DNA of 64,000 nt from Ctenosaura bakeri (GCA_948474755.1 CAOLHI010001040.1:124001-188000), one strand, 5' to 3'; numbered from the stretch's first letter, positions 10,521 to 22,652 are shown. Translations and numbers: made by a program. The notes: a model not told the origin generated them from the letters alone.

Positions 10521-12892
10521 ACTGATAAAATATGAACCTCATGGACACAGCTCATTGACTGTAAGTAGTCAAAAGAGATAGTGAAATATTATTTTACTCA
10601 CACGTTTCAGTTTGTCTGTCCATGAATAATAGGAAATCTAGGCTAAATGAAACTACTGCTCCAAACTAGAATAGACCTATTGACTCAATTGAATTTACAT
10701 AGAAAGTCAACTTATTCAGTTGCTCATTCAGTGAATCTACAATAGTTAGGACTACCAACTCAATTTAGACTATAGAAATTTGGTAAGTTTTGTCTGTGGT
10801 AAGATGTCCATTATAAAACACTATATCCATACAAAATACTTAATAAACAGATTAAAGCCAATGACGTAAGGTAAAATAGTCATGTCTGACAGAAGCATCA
10901 CTAAAAAGGTAGGAAACATAGGAAACAACCAAAAGTTGGAAGATATTTATATTTTCATATAATCATCTACTCAGATTTTAATGCAGAAAGTTGAGAGAAG
11001 GTAATAACTAGCTCCTTCTATACATTTCAACTACATGATAACATCTGATAATTGATAATTATCTTGCAGTTACTTCACATACTAAAATGCATTTCTCTGG
11101 GAATTTTCATTTCCTCTCACTAGTCTCTTCTTGGGAACAAATATATCATCACACAGGATACTTGATCTACACAAACTCTTCAGATTCTAGAAATTATAAT
11201 GTGTCGTCCAATCTTCCTTTCCCTTTCAATTCAATCTAAGGATAAGGCAAAAATGATTCATACATGCCATTGTATCTGTGAACAAAACAAGTGGGTGGTA
11301 AAATCAATTGAAGGCAACATCAGTCTAAATATGGCCCGCTACCTTGTTTATGCAGAGTAATAACTTAGACAAGTTGTCATTTACTCAGCAGAAAAATAAA
11401 GTAGCAGATGAAAAACTAGTTGTTGTTGGTTTACTGCCTGTCTCTGCCAAGGAATCATTTAACTATGCTTCACTTAATGTCTCTTTAGATTCTTCATCAC
11501 AAAATGGAGATGCTAATAATTTCTTTCTGTCATCTATGGAGCAAAGACGTTGGTATTATCTTTAGATATTGCAGGCAGAGCTCCCTGAGTTGCAACTGAA
11601 TGGAGAAGAAAGATGTCTATAAGGATGTACTATATAATCAAGATAGCTGATCACTTCAAAAACCAGCATGTCTAAGTCAGAACTGCAGGTATTGATTTGC
11701 CTTCTCCCTCTTTTGAAGTTAATAAGACACTTTGTACTTGTGCAAGCACTCACCCGAGGTGAACTTTGATCAGTCTACAAACTCATCTAGTGTATACTAG
11801 TGACGCTCCATTGACTATGTCAATGCACATTATTTGATGTAGTAGTCCATTTATTCCAGCTAAGCCTAATTTAGGTACGGGTCAGTGAATTCCTTTAAAA
11901 AAAAAAAAGTTGAGAGTTTAAAGATGTTCCCATTGGTTCACCATCTTTAATTTCCATGGATGTAATGTTATTTTCCTTTATGAGCTGTGCTGCTCATAAA
12001 TTATAAAAATAATTTCATGAATTGCCCAACCTCCATAGTAAGTTGCTTGTTACTGTTAAAAGCTGGTTACAGGTTGGATATGAAATGCCCTGTTTGAGTT
12101 TCTTTACTCAGTGCTGGATGGGCCATATTATTGACCATCATTTATAGGTACAATGGTTTTTCTCAGCTTTCCAGCATGTGCAAATGTGTGATGTTGAAAA
12201 AATGTGAATTGATTTACTGTGCTTTAAAGTGAATAGTATTCCTTGAAAACTTATCAATGGTTCCTCAATGGGAGCATTAGTAAAGACAAACAACTTGCCC
12301 AGGTGGGGTGCATACAAGTCGAAATCAGGTCACAATTAGGCATATAGGCAACGGGAATGAGCCTGAGACTCTTTCCTATGCCTAAATCTATTTATTGTAC
12401 ATTGGTTTGTGTGAATTAGTCCTGTGTTGAGGGGCATTTGTGCAACTGGAATGCAAATCCTTTTTTATTCTCCTGTGGCAGAATGAAAAAAAAAAAAACA
12501 GCTCATTTCTTCTCCCTTAGTGGGCAAGATGGTGAGAATTAAGCTTTTGTGCATTTTCAAAAAGAACACTCACACTCCCAAGATTGCTCTTTGTGCAAAG
12601 TGTGTGTCTGATTTTTATGTAAACTATTATTCCTGCTACCTTGACTCATGGATTTTTAAATAGTATAAGTATTGGATGGGTTCTTTCCATCTTTTTCATC
12701 AATAAATCCTTCTGTGTGTGCTTTGCTTAAAATGCGGAGAAAGGTTACTTTTGCAAATTGTAGCAACTTTGATAAAGGGTCGAATAGTGATTGCTCTTGT
12801 GTAGGAGATGGAAAAATCTTACTTTGGTTGTCAATTTCTCAACCCTTCTCCTGAAGAATTAGATGTTTGATTAATGTTATTTAGCAATAGCA
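10521..12892. other. Unassigned non-coding stretch
   Basis: No gene or recognised repeat. Small A runs occur at 11899-11910 and 12487-12499. Short frames such as 11344-11565 and 12672-12854 (plus) have no support. Confidence 0.35.
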
Positions 12893-13094
12893 TGTGTATT
12901 TCTATACCGCTTATCAGCTAAGTGCTCTCAAAGCAGTTTACAATGTGTTAGCTAAAAGCCCCCAAAAAGCTGGGTATTCATTTTACTGAACTACAGAAAG
13001 ATGGAAGGCTGAGTCAAACTGAAGCCCAGCCGGATCGAACTCACAACCTTATGGCTGCAGTACCAGCATTTAACCACTGTGCCACCAGGGCTCC
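12893..13094 (-). mobile_element. tRNA-derived SINE
   Basis: On the minus strand this begins GGAGCCCTGGTGGCACAGTGG (13094 leftward). Its polymerase III box A-like TGGCACAGTGGTTA is at 13071-13084 and its box B-like GGTTGTGAGTTCGATCC at 13032-13048, so the head is tRNA-derived. The body contains TGACTCAGCCTTCCAT, AATGAATACCCAGC and CTTTGAGAGCACTTAGC, and it ends with a TATAGAAATAC-type tail near 12900. It is close to full length and moderately diverged. Confidence 0.8.
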
Positions 13095-13175
13095 AGGTTG
13101 ACTTGGTCTTCCCTCCTTCCATAGGTCAGTAAAATGAATACCCAGCTTGTTTGGAGCAATTAGGTAACACATTCA
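13095..13175 (+). mobile_element. SINE body fragment, opposite orientation
   Basis: GTTGACTTGGTCTTCCCTCC, GGTCAGTAAAATGAATACCCAGC and GGAGCAATTAGGTAACACATTC match the body of the SINE immediately to the left, but on the other strand. The tRNA-like head is missing. The two pieces meet head to head at about 13095. Confidence 0.65.
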
Positions 13176-13278
13176 CATCCCAGTCCTAAAGGAAATTAGT
13201 CTTTATTGCCAGGTCCTTGTTTTAACCTGGAGTAAATTCACCAGACAAATGAGTAACGTCTCATTTGAGACAAAAACC

Positions 13279-13692
13279 TAGGCCTTTTCAGCACCTTACC
13301 TTATCTTGTCATCCTTCAGTAGCAAGCACAGCAGCACTTTTGGCAGGAAAGGAGTGTTATGGGAATGCTCCCCTTCACATCAGAGCGGCTCCTTGTGAAA
13401 GGGAGCATGAGGGACATGCCTCTTCCTTCTGCGGCACAGTCAGGCTCTTTCTTATGCTGCACTGGGGCAGGATGCACCTCAATAACACTTCCAGGCCTCC
13501 TACCAGACAGGTAAGTGTGGGACCATCACACGATCAGGGGTCATTGATAGAGAAAATCCATCAATGATTTACTCCACTATCACAGCAGCTGGCTACAGGA
13601 GAAGGATGGGACTGTGTTGATATCTTGCAGAAGTGTCCTGCTCCTCTCCTATCTCCCTGGTGGCATGCCATGTCCATGTGGAAAGGGTCTTA
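13279..13692 (+). mobile_element. Large fold-back MITE, subfamily D (copy D1)
   Basis: It starts TAGGCCTTTTCAGCACCTTACC and ends GGAAAGGGTCTTA. The core CTTCCTTCTGCGGCACAGTCAGG followed by GCTGCACTGGGGCAGGATGC corresponds to the shared core of subfamilies C and D. The right arm holds the D hallmark pair TCATTGATAG and CCATCAATGATTT. Related copies are at 23322-23755 (inverted), 29289-29692 and 59323-59744. The frame 13265-13567 is accidental. Confidence 0.7.
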
Positions 13693-13699
13693 GACCTTA

Positions 13700-15845
13700 C
13701 ATCAGAAACAAGGAAGAACACTCCAAACTATATGCTGTTCACTGCTAGGAATGCAAATCCTTGCGTGTTTTGTTCTTGATGTGAGACTGAAAAATGTCAA
13801 CATTTTTCCCCTTACCTGAGAGATGGTGGGATTTATTTATTTATTTATTTAGGTCTCAATGAACAAAATTTTTATTTTTGGAAGAGCATTTTCCATGCAA
13901 ATAATGCAATGTGCAAAATTATAATACTGTCTCTTATTGCATGGGCTTTTAGACTATAGAAACGTTAAAAGTAGTGTTTGCATGATTTTGATCAATGAAC
14001 CAGTCTTTCTGTGTTTGCTGTGTATATATGTTAGTTTGGTAAAGGGCGAAGAGACCAGTTTGGATAGATAGTTTTCTTACTAAACATGGAAAACTCAACC
14101 AAAAGAGAAAAAACAACAACATTCTTTTCTTGTGCAGGAAGGGAGCAATCATGTAATGCTCGGCAGATCTCAATATGTCAAGATGACCTGACAAGAGCAA
14201 GACAATTAATGGTATTTCTCCATATTCCTATTCACTGTTGATGGGAAATAATCTTTAGATATAGATGTTATTTCTTTCACTGATCTTTCAACTTCTTTAT
14301 TCCTCCATTTGCCTTTTAATTAACCAACAAACAAATCAAACAATAGATGGCTATGCATTTGTTGAACATCAATGCAATCCCAAGACAAGGATGGCTAAAC
14401 AATGTATTTTGACTTCATTGATACTTTACATAACAACTACTAACACCTCATCAATAGTAACTGAACCAAATCTGGCAGGCAGTTGTTGAACAAAAAACCA
14501 GTGTCTCTCAAAGCAAGCACAAAACCGAGTAATGGGATATTATCAACAGATTTCCCACTCTCACGTGAAAATGCAAGAAATTTAAAGAGACGGTAACAAG
14601 GTTGCTCTCACCCGTAGGATCACCATATGTTGAAGTCAACTTGACAGCAGTTAACAGCAACACGGTTGAACAGTTTCCCACTGTGTCCTGTACATTCTCC
14701 AAAGTTATGTAAGTTGGGTGGAGTAGCTTCTCTCCTCACTTTTTTCATTGTTTTACCTGCCTAAAACCACATAATAAATGGCAGAGGTGATTCTTGACCA
14801 AAAACTCTCCATTTCAAGATACTTAACAATAAAAAGAACTTTGGAAATTCTTTGCCATCAAGATACAGTGATGAGCATTAGCTCAGATGGCTTTTGGGGA
14901 TGTATGTATATATGTATGTGTATATATATATATATATCACCCAAGGACATGTCTATACATTTAGCCATGATACTGAGATTTTAATCTTCTGTCATTTAAA
15001 ATAAACCTCTAAGATCAAAATCCTGTTTTTGGGAATAAGTCCTGCTAAATGTAGTGGTACTTATTACTCAAAAGACATGAACAAGATTCAACTGTGAAAT
15101 TCTGAAACTGAATATGAATAAAAAAGGGTGGCTACCACCACCTCCAGGCCCTGACTGAAGACAAGAACATCAGAGTGGCAGATATGGGAAACAGAAAATT
15201 AGACAGATGGACCTTAGTCTCATATGGCAAGGCATTTGAAATGTTCATACATAAATGATAAAGGGTCATTTTGTCTTTTACTGTCACCGGCCATTTATTT
15301 TCTGTAATACTGAAAAATTGCTTTATGAAAACTCTAACTGTGGGGACATTTACTTGGTGGCAACCAGCTGAAAGTCAGTATGATATTAGACAGATACCTT
15401 CAATCTAAAGATACATGTAGTTCCATGCACTTTGCACTACCATTCCTATATTGGCATTCTATACCAGGTAGCTTTATCCTACCATGTAATTTCTCAGTTG
15501 CAATGGCAGTGTAACAAGCAGCACAAACCCATTGGCATGTGGCCTGATGAATTGGATTTTGAGAAAACTTCTTGCAAAGTAGAATCTATAGAATTTCAAT
15601 AACTGTAAAGTATTTCTCTTGTCTTAGCACTAGAATGAAATATGAGCATTTATTTGAGACTGCAAGATGCAAGCCGAATGAAGAATCATTTTAAAAATGC
15701 ACTAGGCAATATGCCCTGAATCATCATCTACAAAATTATTGTTTTCCATCACAAAATGGCAAATCTAGACTCTTTAGAAAACTTTCTGCTTATGATATGG
15801 TGAGTATAATTGCCTTGGTGACATGGCAAAGGAACCTGTCATGGG
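13700..15845. other. Unassigned stretch with two simple repeats
   Basis: No gene is supported. A short (ATTT)n tract lies at about 13829-13852 and an imperfect TATG/TA tract at 14901-14938. The rest has no recognised repeat. Confidence 0.4.
14901..14938. repeat. TATG/TA microsatellite
   Basis: Mixed TGTATG and TATA units run from 14901 to 14938, ending in about seven TA units. It is short and imperfect. Confidence 0.8.
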
Positions 15846-16110
15846 TATGTTTACAATTTCCCTGTACGTATTATTAAAGTGTTATTTATTGATTTTAATC
15901 TTCTGACTGAGATTGATTATAATTACTCACTAGCCATAATTAAAATTATTCTTGTGAAGCACTTCATGTGTATTTTTGCAACATAAAATGAGGTGTTTAA
16001 TGCACATTCAGTGTGTTCCAATAATTTATTTGAGCAGTGCCAAACATCATAAATGATATATGCGTGTTAAACATTAATCATATGTTGATTTCAGCATATT
16101 AATGTAAAAT
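15846..16110. promoter_or_regulatory. Candidate conserved regulatory element (inference)
   Basis: This AT-rich block has no repeat signature and is dense in homeodomain-type cores: GATTTTAATC, GATTATAATTAC, CCATAATTAAAATTATT, TTAATCATATG, AATAATTTATT. This composition suggests an ancient non-coding element, but base composition alone could explain it. Confidence 0.2.
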
Positions 16111-16259
16111 ATAAGATTTATCCATAAACTGAACACACTAGCATAAACCACACATAGTACTTAGGTTTAATAAATAAAACAAAATTGGCTATATATTGTT
16201 CAGGACTATTCCTAATATTACAGTCTTGTTTCAGGGAACTGATTCCAACTGTGAAAAAG

Positions 16260-16660
16260 CTGAAAAAAACATAATGAGATAGGAATGGAAATAATATTTT
16301 AAAATATTCAAAAAATGTTTGAAAAATATGTGGGTTTCCCAAACTATTGAGAAACCCTGATGAGAATAATGTTGAACAGAAGAGAATCTTTGTAGTTCAG
16401 CACTTATTCTGCACAAAATGAATATGTGGTTGTTTTGTGCAGAAAACAAGATTTTCTGCACAAAACAGCCAAGTGTGAATTTTGTGCAGAATAGGTGCTG
16501 AACTACAAAGATTCTCTTCTGTCCATTTCTGCACAGGAATTAGTATTGAATTAGCATTGAAATATTATTTTCTACACTGAAAAGGATGTTTCCTGCACAA
16601 AACATCCATGTGGAAATTTTGCACAGGTGAGTCCCAAATTGTGAATAGCATTTGAAAACT
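16260..16660. mobile_element. Palindromic repeat, family E, with nested hairpins
   Basis: The outer arms 16376-16419 and 16479-16522 are inverted copies of each other, 43 of 44 bases identical, starting ACAGAAGAGAATCTTTG. Within the loop lies a second, perfect hairpin: 16431-16446 against 16452-16467 (16 bp, TGTTTTGTGCAGAAAA) with a 5-base loop. A third small stem GGATGTTT...AAACATCC is at 16585-16608. The word CTGCACAAAA or its complement recurs about six times. A diverged relative is at about 40395-40750. It is probably a non-autonomous DNA element; the family is not known to me. Confidence 0.7.
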
Positions 16661-16779
16661 GGGTTTTGAAGACTTTCTCACAGTAGAATATAACAGCTGA
16701 ATTAATCATTGCTACCTTCAAGAATAAACTTAGTTTCTTCTCTATAATGAGAAAAGGACTTGTACTCAATTCTCACCTA

Positions 16780-16945
16780 GGCCATTTCCACATTAGACAA
16801 TTATAGTGCTATTATTCCACTTTCAACCTCCTATGGAATCCTGGGGTATGTAGTTTAGGGAGGGGCCTTAAACTGCAAACCCCAGGATTCCATAGGAGGT
16901 TGAAAGTGGAAAAATAGTGCTATAACAGTGCAGTGCGGAAAGGCC
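16780..16945. mobile_element. Short fold-back MITE, family A (copy A1)
   Basis: A 166-bp palindrome with ends GGCCATTTCC and GGAAAGGCC. The left arm TATAGTGCTATTATTCCAC then CAACCTCCTATGGAATCC pairs with GGATTCCATAGGAGGTTG, then GTGGAAAAATAGTGCTATA on the right. Similar copies are at 32892, 37664, 39910 and 43138. Non-coding, hAT-like by its ends and size. Confidence 0.8.
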
Positions 16946-17407
16946 CCTAGAGATTTATATCCAGACAAGCTTATTATATTTTCAGGAAAACTCTGGCAGA
17001 TTTTCTGTAGAGAAGCATAAAAGCTGAAAAACTGACCCAAGTAAATAATCAAGTATCTGGCCACTGATCAACCAAATTGTGTTATTGTATGACAACAAAT
17101 CTGCACTGGCCATGTCTCCTTCTAGAACTTAGAAACTGGAGCCCATGGAAAAACAAACAGGATCAAGTTCATGATTAAGTGTCAAATCAATTTTCTGTTG
17201 AGTCCTGAAGGAACTTTGCCTCAGTGCTGTCTATAGGGCTTAGCCACCCTTGGAAGCCAGGCATATAAGAAATTGTCATCTTGGATCCTGCAGTCTTCTC
17301 CTCCAAAGTGCCACTGATTTTTTTCTTCCTTTTTTTCTTGGTGTTCCTTTGACTTACCTGTTACCTCCACACCTTACCTGTTGCCTCAACAGCAGCTTCC
17401 CTCTAAT

Positions 17408-17950
17408 TGAGATTCTGTCTCTGTTTTATGGCCATCATTCATTACAGTATCAAGGCACTGATTGGTCCAGCACCTGCACACCCTCAACTGGCTCTGATGA
17501 CAAGAAGTAGTGCTGGGTGTCATCAGCATACTGGGGGCACCACCACACCTTCAAACCCCTTATGCCCTCCTCCAGTAGCTTTGAATAGATATTGAACAGA
17601 GTGACCTGTAAGACAGAGCCCTGTGGTACTTCACAGCTTAATAGCCATGGAGCAGTACAGGAATGCACCCTATACTGCTCTCTGGAACTTCTCCTGCAGA
17701 TAGGACCTGGTGCTCCTTTATCTCACCTATGGGAGCTGATCCAATAAAGTACCATGATAAATGGTATCCAAAGCTACTGAGAGATCCAGAAAGATCACCA
17801 GTATAGGACTTCCCAGTTTTTCATCTTGAGTAATTAGTCAGAGCAGCTAAGAGCATTTTGGTGCTGTGTCCTGGCTTGAAACCAGATTGAAATATGTCTA
17901 GAAAATCTATTTCCTCCAAAAACATCTGAAGTTGCCCAGCTTACAGGCAT
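17408..17950 (-). pseudogene. L2-like LINE reverse-transcriptase fragment
   Basis: The minus strand encodes CEVPQGSVLQVTLFNIYSKLLEEGIRG...QYADDTQHYF (frame 17450-17668), the PQGS and YADD palm motifs of an L2/CR1-superfamily reverse transcriptase. The YADD catalytic aspartates are kept. Further upstream in the element (plus 17740-17940) the antisense matches the usual continuation (ATGGTATCCAAAGCTACTGAGAGATCCAG, GAAACCAGATTGAAAT) but in another frame with stops. It is 5'- and 3'-truncated. It probably cannot act. Confidence 0.82.
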
Positions 17951-17959
17951 CTATAATAT

Positions 17960-18066
17960 TGACCCACAGCATCTGGTAATCTCTGGAAGTCTCCCTTCCA
18001 AATACTGAACAGGCCTGACTTTGCTTAGTTTCTGAGATCAGACAGGTTGTGATGCCTTCTGGGTAG
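17960..18066 (-). mobile_element. 5S rRNA-derived SINE fragment
   Basis: The minus strand resembles the 5S rRNA internal-promoter region: CTGATCTCAGAAACTAAGCAAAG, CTGTTCAGTATTTGGAAGG, then GACTTCCAGAG and an ATGCTGTGGG stretch as in 5S-headed squamate SINEs. It abuts the L2 fragment on its left. The tail is missing. Confidence 0.6.
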
Positions 18067-18712
18067 ACACCAAAGCTTATTTTAACAGTTATTTTGAAAT
18101 TGATGGCCTACAATCATCTGCCACCTCAACAAACTACAAGCAACTTCCTCCCTGCATCATCCACTTCCATAATTTCAGAAATTTATCCTCAATCTCTAAA
18201 GACTACAAGAATCTCCAGGGACTATTTTCACCTCTCACCCCTTTTTGTAATGCCAGAAAGTATCTAGGTCAAATACTTCAGCCCAGCACTAATGCAGGAA
18301 TCCTGGTAACACTATGCCTTCAGGATATGCCTGGGCAGGAGAACTCTGAACAAATCTGTAGATTTCTAAGCCGTGTATCTGAGCACAAGATTAGACCCTA
18401 CCAAAGATTACAGAAAACATGAATAATTTGGTTCAGTTTTAAAGCCAGGGTAACACAGATTTCATGTTCTGAATAATTCTCACTAATTGCGATATTTCAG
18501 CAAAAGCAAGGCATTTTACCACTTTTGACAGTTCCAGTATGCACTCTACCCTGCAATGACAATTTTATGAAAAGCATATAGTACCACTTTTCTCCTGTAA
18601 AATGGTATATATTGTTAACTGTTTGTGAATAGATCATGACTGTCTGGGACAATTGGGATGCTGCTGTTTTATAAATGCACATTATTCATTGCCATTGTAT
18701 TACTGCTGGGTT
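18067..18712. other. Unassigned non-coding stretch
   Basis: No gene or recognised repeat. Confidence 0.35.
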
Positions 18713-19163
18713 TGTGATGACACAGTCTATTAATTTCTTCAGGAATGTGGCCTGTGGGTCTTTAAGGACAGAGCCCAGAGACTGACTTTCTGCCCCTGTC
18801 TTTGTGTTGTGGGGTGTGTTCTTTCTTTCCTCTCAATTCTGGACTGAAAATTGTATTCCTATTGACAACCACTGTATATCTCATGGGTGTAACACTTTCA
18901 GTCCCCAAGGAAGAAATTGATCTCAATTGACTGGCCAAGAAGCAGAAATCAAATTCCTAGAGGGGGAGGAATATAAACCCCCAACAGCTTCTTGCTTCTT
19001 TTTGACAGAAAGGAAAAATAATGAACTGGGATGTGTCTGTGCAGAGAGTGTGGGAAATGAAGAGACAAAATAAATGATTGATTTTAAAAGAAAAAACACA
19101 CACCTGCCTAAGTCATTTCCTTCCTGCTAGTCTAGTGTTCTTTTCAGGGTCACTGCTGAGGAC
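18713..19163 (+). mobile_element. Solo LTR, plus orientation
   Basis: It begins TGTGATGACACAG and ends GAGGACACA, the TG...CA form of an LTR. It has a TATA box ATATAAACCC at about 18970 and a polyadenylation signal AATAAA at about 19068, 95 bases before the end. If it starts at TGATGACACAG, the flanks GTTTG and GTTCT could be a decayed 5-bp TSD (3 of 5). No internal genes flank it. Confidence 0.6.
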
Positions 19164-20255
19164 ACAGTTCTGCTCAGGTAGTTTCCATACTGGAGTCTAG
19201 CAATTGATTTGTATGATTGAAGTACTGACTGACAGACCCTTCAAAGACAACTGCATGAGTAACATGGGAGAGCCCAAGCTTGACTTTTTCAACATGTCTG
19301 GACAGCACAGTCATCTTCCTGATTATCATCACCATCATCACCATCTAACCCTTGCCTCTTTCTCAAAGCTTTACAATTTGAAAGGCCAGGACTCTGGGAG
19401 AGACAATAACTTACACAGTCCCTTGCATTTTGGTCTTGAGACCCTGCCCGTTTTTAATTCTTTCACCAGTGTCACATGTGGATGATATCTGTGACCTCAA
19501 TCTTAAACACTTAAGTTTATTGCATTCAAATAGAGGGCTAACTCTCACCAAAGGCAGAGGAAATCATTATTTGAATCTACAGGTATAATGTTAAATAACA
19601 AACAGAGTCTGATTAAGGATTTAATTGCAGAGTTTTCCATTTTTTCTAAACCTGTGCAGGAGTAAACTTGCCAGTCCTTGGTCCAAAGGGGTTTTACTTG
19701 TGCTTATGCAGCAGAGCTGCTCAAAGAATTTTGTGTCTCCTCTATAAATGTTACATGTCTTCCCTGTCATGTTTTATTTCTCTGAATTGGTTCCCAGAGT
19801 TATAAAAAGTAGAGTGAAGCAACTGGGAGATGCTGTTGAGAGAAAAGTAAAGAAGAAGAATATGTCCCAGTGTAAAGATCTCCATAATGAGCTTTGGATT
19901 ATAATCTGCTGATACTGTTTAAAAATCCCCATTAATTTTAAAAGACCTGAAGCAGCACTCCTATATATACTTTCGTGGGAATAACTCACATTGAAGTCTG
20001 AATAGATATACACAGGATACTTAGTTAGGAATAGAAAGAGTTTTCTTGGTTGCACCTAAGGTTGTTGTAACTGGAGTGTTGAAATTAATTGTCATTTCAT
20101 GCTCTGCATGTCCAGTTAAAGCATATTAAGAAACATAAGCTGAAAGATATGTGCTGGTATAGAGACTGAAGTTCTGCCAACTTATTAAAAGTAAACAAAG
20201 GGTTTCAGATAGACTCTGCAATGGTAGAAATCCTACCAGGCAAAATAGAAACAGA
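19164..20255. other. Unassigned non-coding stretch
   Basis: No gene. A short CAT-type triplet run at about 19326-19346 gives a chance poly-His frame. No repeat recognised. Confidence 0.35.
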
Positions 20256-20482
20256 AAGCCAGCATGCTTTGAGAATTGGACTAGGACTCTGGAAACCAGG
20301 GTTCAAATCTGCACTTGGCCATGGAAACCTAGTGAGTTACTTTGGGCAAATTACACTCTCTCAGCCTTAGAGGAAGGGAATGGCAAATCTGCTCTGAACA
20401 AATCTTGCCAAGAAAACTCTGTTGTAACTTTGCTTTAAGGTAGTCATAAGTCAAAATGACTTGAGGGCACACAACCACAAAG
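20256..20482 (+). mobile_element. Sauria-type SINE with BovB-like tail
   Basis: The tRNA-like head reads TTGGACTAGGACTCTGG, then box B-like GGTTCAAATC at 20310. Next come CCATGGAAACC, CTCTCAGCCTTAGAGG and CTGAACAAATCTTGCCAAG, and finally the BovB-related 3' end CATAAGTCAAAATGACTTGAGGGCACACAACCAC. The last part is the segment recognised by the BovB machinery in squamates. The copy is diverged by several substitutions. Confidence 0.85.
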
Positions 20483-21900
20483 ACAGAAATGAGGAGTTAT
20501 ATACGGGAAACCTCGGGGGAAAAGGAGCCAGATCAAGAGCTAGTAGCCTTTAATTGTTGGTCCTCCTTAACTACAATGAATTAAGTGGAGCGAGATAGAT
20601 AAACAAAGACCCTCCTCTAACACAACAAACTGATGGGACCAAGATAAAATAAAGATGTGTGAGGCCTACAAAAGCAGAAAAGGCTCAGCAGTAGGCAGCA
20701 ATTTCCTGGATGATGTTGATTCTATCCAACATCAGTAAGCAACATTCATTTTTCAGTATCTTGATTCACTGATATTTTAATAGATGCCAGTGCTCAGCTC
20801 AATTAAAGTAGATATATGCTATGAGTCATGAGTTATAACTTTATAGATTTAAGAGAATGTGTTTTTAGGGTGAATGCTGCTAGAAATATCTACATTATAG
20901 TGGAAAGACATTAAATTCTTGGTGTGTGTTACAGTATGTTGAAATGCCTGTATGAAATGTACTATGTTATATGAGTAGTACCTCTAAGGAGTACATACTA
21001 AGTCTGTTAGGCTTATTAAAGAGAAATAAACATTAGTTACAAAGCCCCAACTTATTTTCCTGCAATAAATTTCTGGATAGTCCAAAGCTTAAGATATTCC
21101 TAAGGGGAGTACTAATGTTGATCTGATTACTGGGTAAAAAAGTGTTTGCAACTGTAAGTGCTCAGGTGACCAAAACAGTTGGGTAACCTAACTGGACAAA
21201 GATTGAAAGGTATAGGGCAAAGAACTTTTGATCCTCTACAAAACAGAGGAGTCGAAAAAACATGATACGTCACTATCTTTTAGGTGTGCAGCAATAATTT
21301 GAAGCAGGGATGCTCAAATGTGTAAGCACCCCCACTCAATTCTTTGTGAAAATAACTGAGATAGGCATGGCCTTCTGCAAGCAATCACTTGCTTCTATAA
21401 TATGCACATGTTTGGAACACTCACCTCTACTTCCACCCCCTCTCCATTTCCCCAATGTGAAAGCTTCCCTGCTTCTGAAAGATAGGATAGAAGTTGGTAG
21501 TTCATGTTCATCCCATCATCCAGAATGCTGTCTTTTTCTGAGAAAACCCAGGGTTTGACTGCAAATTCAAGGAATACCAGCAAAATATTCTTTTCACTAA
21601 AGATCCTGTTCAAGTCCCAGGTCCATGATGAGAAACAAAATGGCCTCATGGAGAGGCTGTAGAGTTATTGCTGTTCCATTCACACATTCCAGGAGCATCT
21701 CAATGTCTTCTGGGTGTTATGTTGGAACATTTGAGAATCCTTATAATGACCATGGTCTTTCCAAATATCATTCTTTAAAGGGTAGAGCTACATATCCACC
21801 CTCAAAAAAAAAAAAAAAAAAAAAAACTTAAAAGTTCCCAATTTGTATTTCTCTGCAAATACAAGGAACTGTTTAGCTGACCCCTGGATGTTGATTAAAT
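20483..21900. other. Unassigned stretch with a long A run
   Basis: No gene. A 23-base A run at 21804-21826 could be the tail of a retroposed sequence, but nothing upstream is recognisable and no TSD was found. GAGAAATAAACATTAG near 21020 and GCAATAAATTTC near 21063 could be polyadenylation signals of an unrecognised LTR. Confidence 0.35.
21804..21826. repeat. Poly-A tract
   Basis: Twenty-three consecutive A. It is not assigned to an element. Confidence 0.9.
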
Positions 21901-21999
21901 ATTAGGATATCACAGTAAGAGCTGTTTGCAAGTATAATAGTGTTACCCCACTGGCATACCCCATCCCAGGGACTATAAATTTGATATCAGATATGCCCA

Positions 22000-22642
22000 C
22001 CATTCCAGAGAGGTTGCCCAGATGGGCACATAGGCAAAGAGGGCAAACAACTGAAAACAGGTCAAGACCAGAAAAATCCCCACTCACGTAGCCCAAGGAG
22101 ACCTCAGGCAATACACATCTACATAGAAAAAGGGTCCTCAGCCAAAAGTAGCCAACTTGAGGGGATTATCAGGTTTTTCCCAGGTTGGGCAACTGTGATT
22201 CTGGAAAAATCCTACAAGGCGAGGTCTATCTACATAAACTTACACTGTAATCCTTTGCAACCACAACCCTGAACACTTGCAACCCAGCATAAACAAATCA
22301 TGCAAATGACCAGCCCATTGTTCTTCCCAAGAGAGGGCCTGTCCTCGAGGTACTTTCTGCCCTATAAGTAGTCCTAGTTTTTGATGGTCTCTTCTGAGAA
22401 CTCCCCACCATGCTAGCAGACTGGCACTCTGTTAGTTGAGTGATCCCCTCAGCAGTCTCTTTGCTGAGCTCTGTTCTTCTCACTGCTTCCCAGACTGAAG
22501 ACTTCAGGATAGGTGTAGTATCACTGCCTCTGCATTCCCTTTGCTGTATTCCCTATCAATTTTTCATCTCTTTTCCCTTCCCTGATTGCATGATTCTCTT
22601 TTCCATTGCATGATTGCGTGATACTACATTCATTTAATAAAA
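22000..22642 (+). mobile_element. LTR (copy Y), left part, interrupted by an L1
   Basis: The same family as copies X (1-840) and Z (7690-8507). A TATA-like CCTATAAGTAG lies at about 22358, followed by CTTCTGAGAACTCCCC, TATCAATTTTTCATCTC and the polyadenylation signal TTTAATAAAATTC at about 22635. A truncated L1 then interrupts it, and the U5 part resumes at 22897. The left edge is uncertain; 22000 is a rough guess. Confidence 0.6.
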
Positions 22643-22652
22643 TTCATTTATT
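22643..22652. repeat. Left TSD of mini-L1
   Basis: TTCATTTATT at 22643-22652 is repeated at 22897-22906, flanking the L1 fragment. Confidence 0.65.

Noticed and set aside
19204..19485. Poly-His frame
   Set aside because: Translation of a short CAT/CAC-rich run; nothing else supports a gene.
21804..21826. Poly-A run as the tail of a processed pseudogene
   Set aside because: Nothing upstream resembles a known coding sequence and no flanking duplication could be read.
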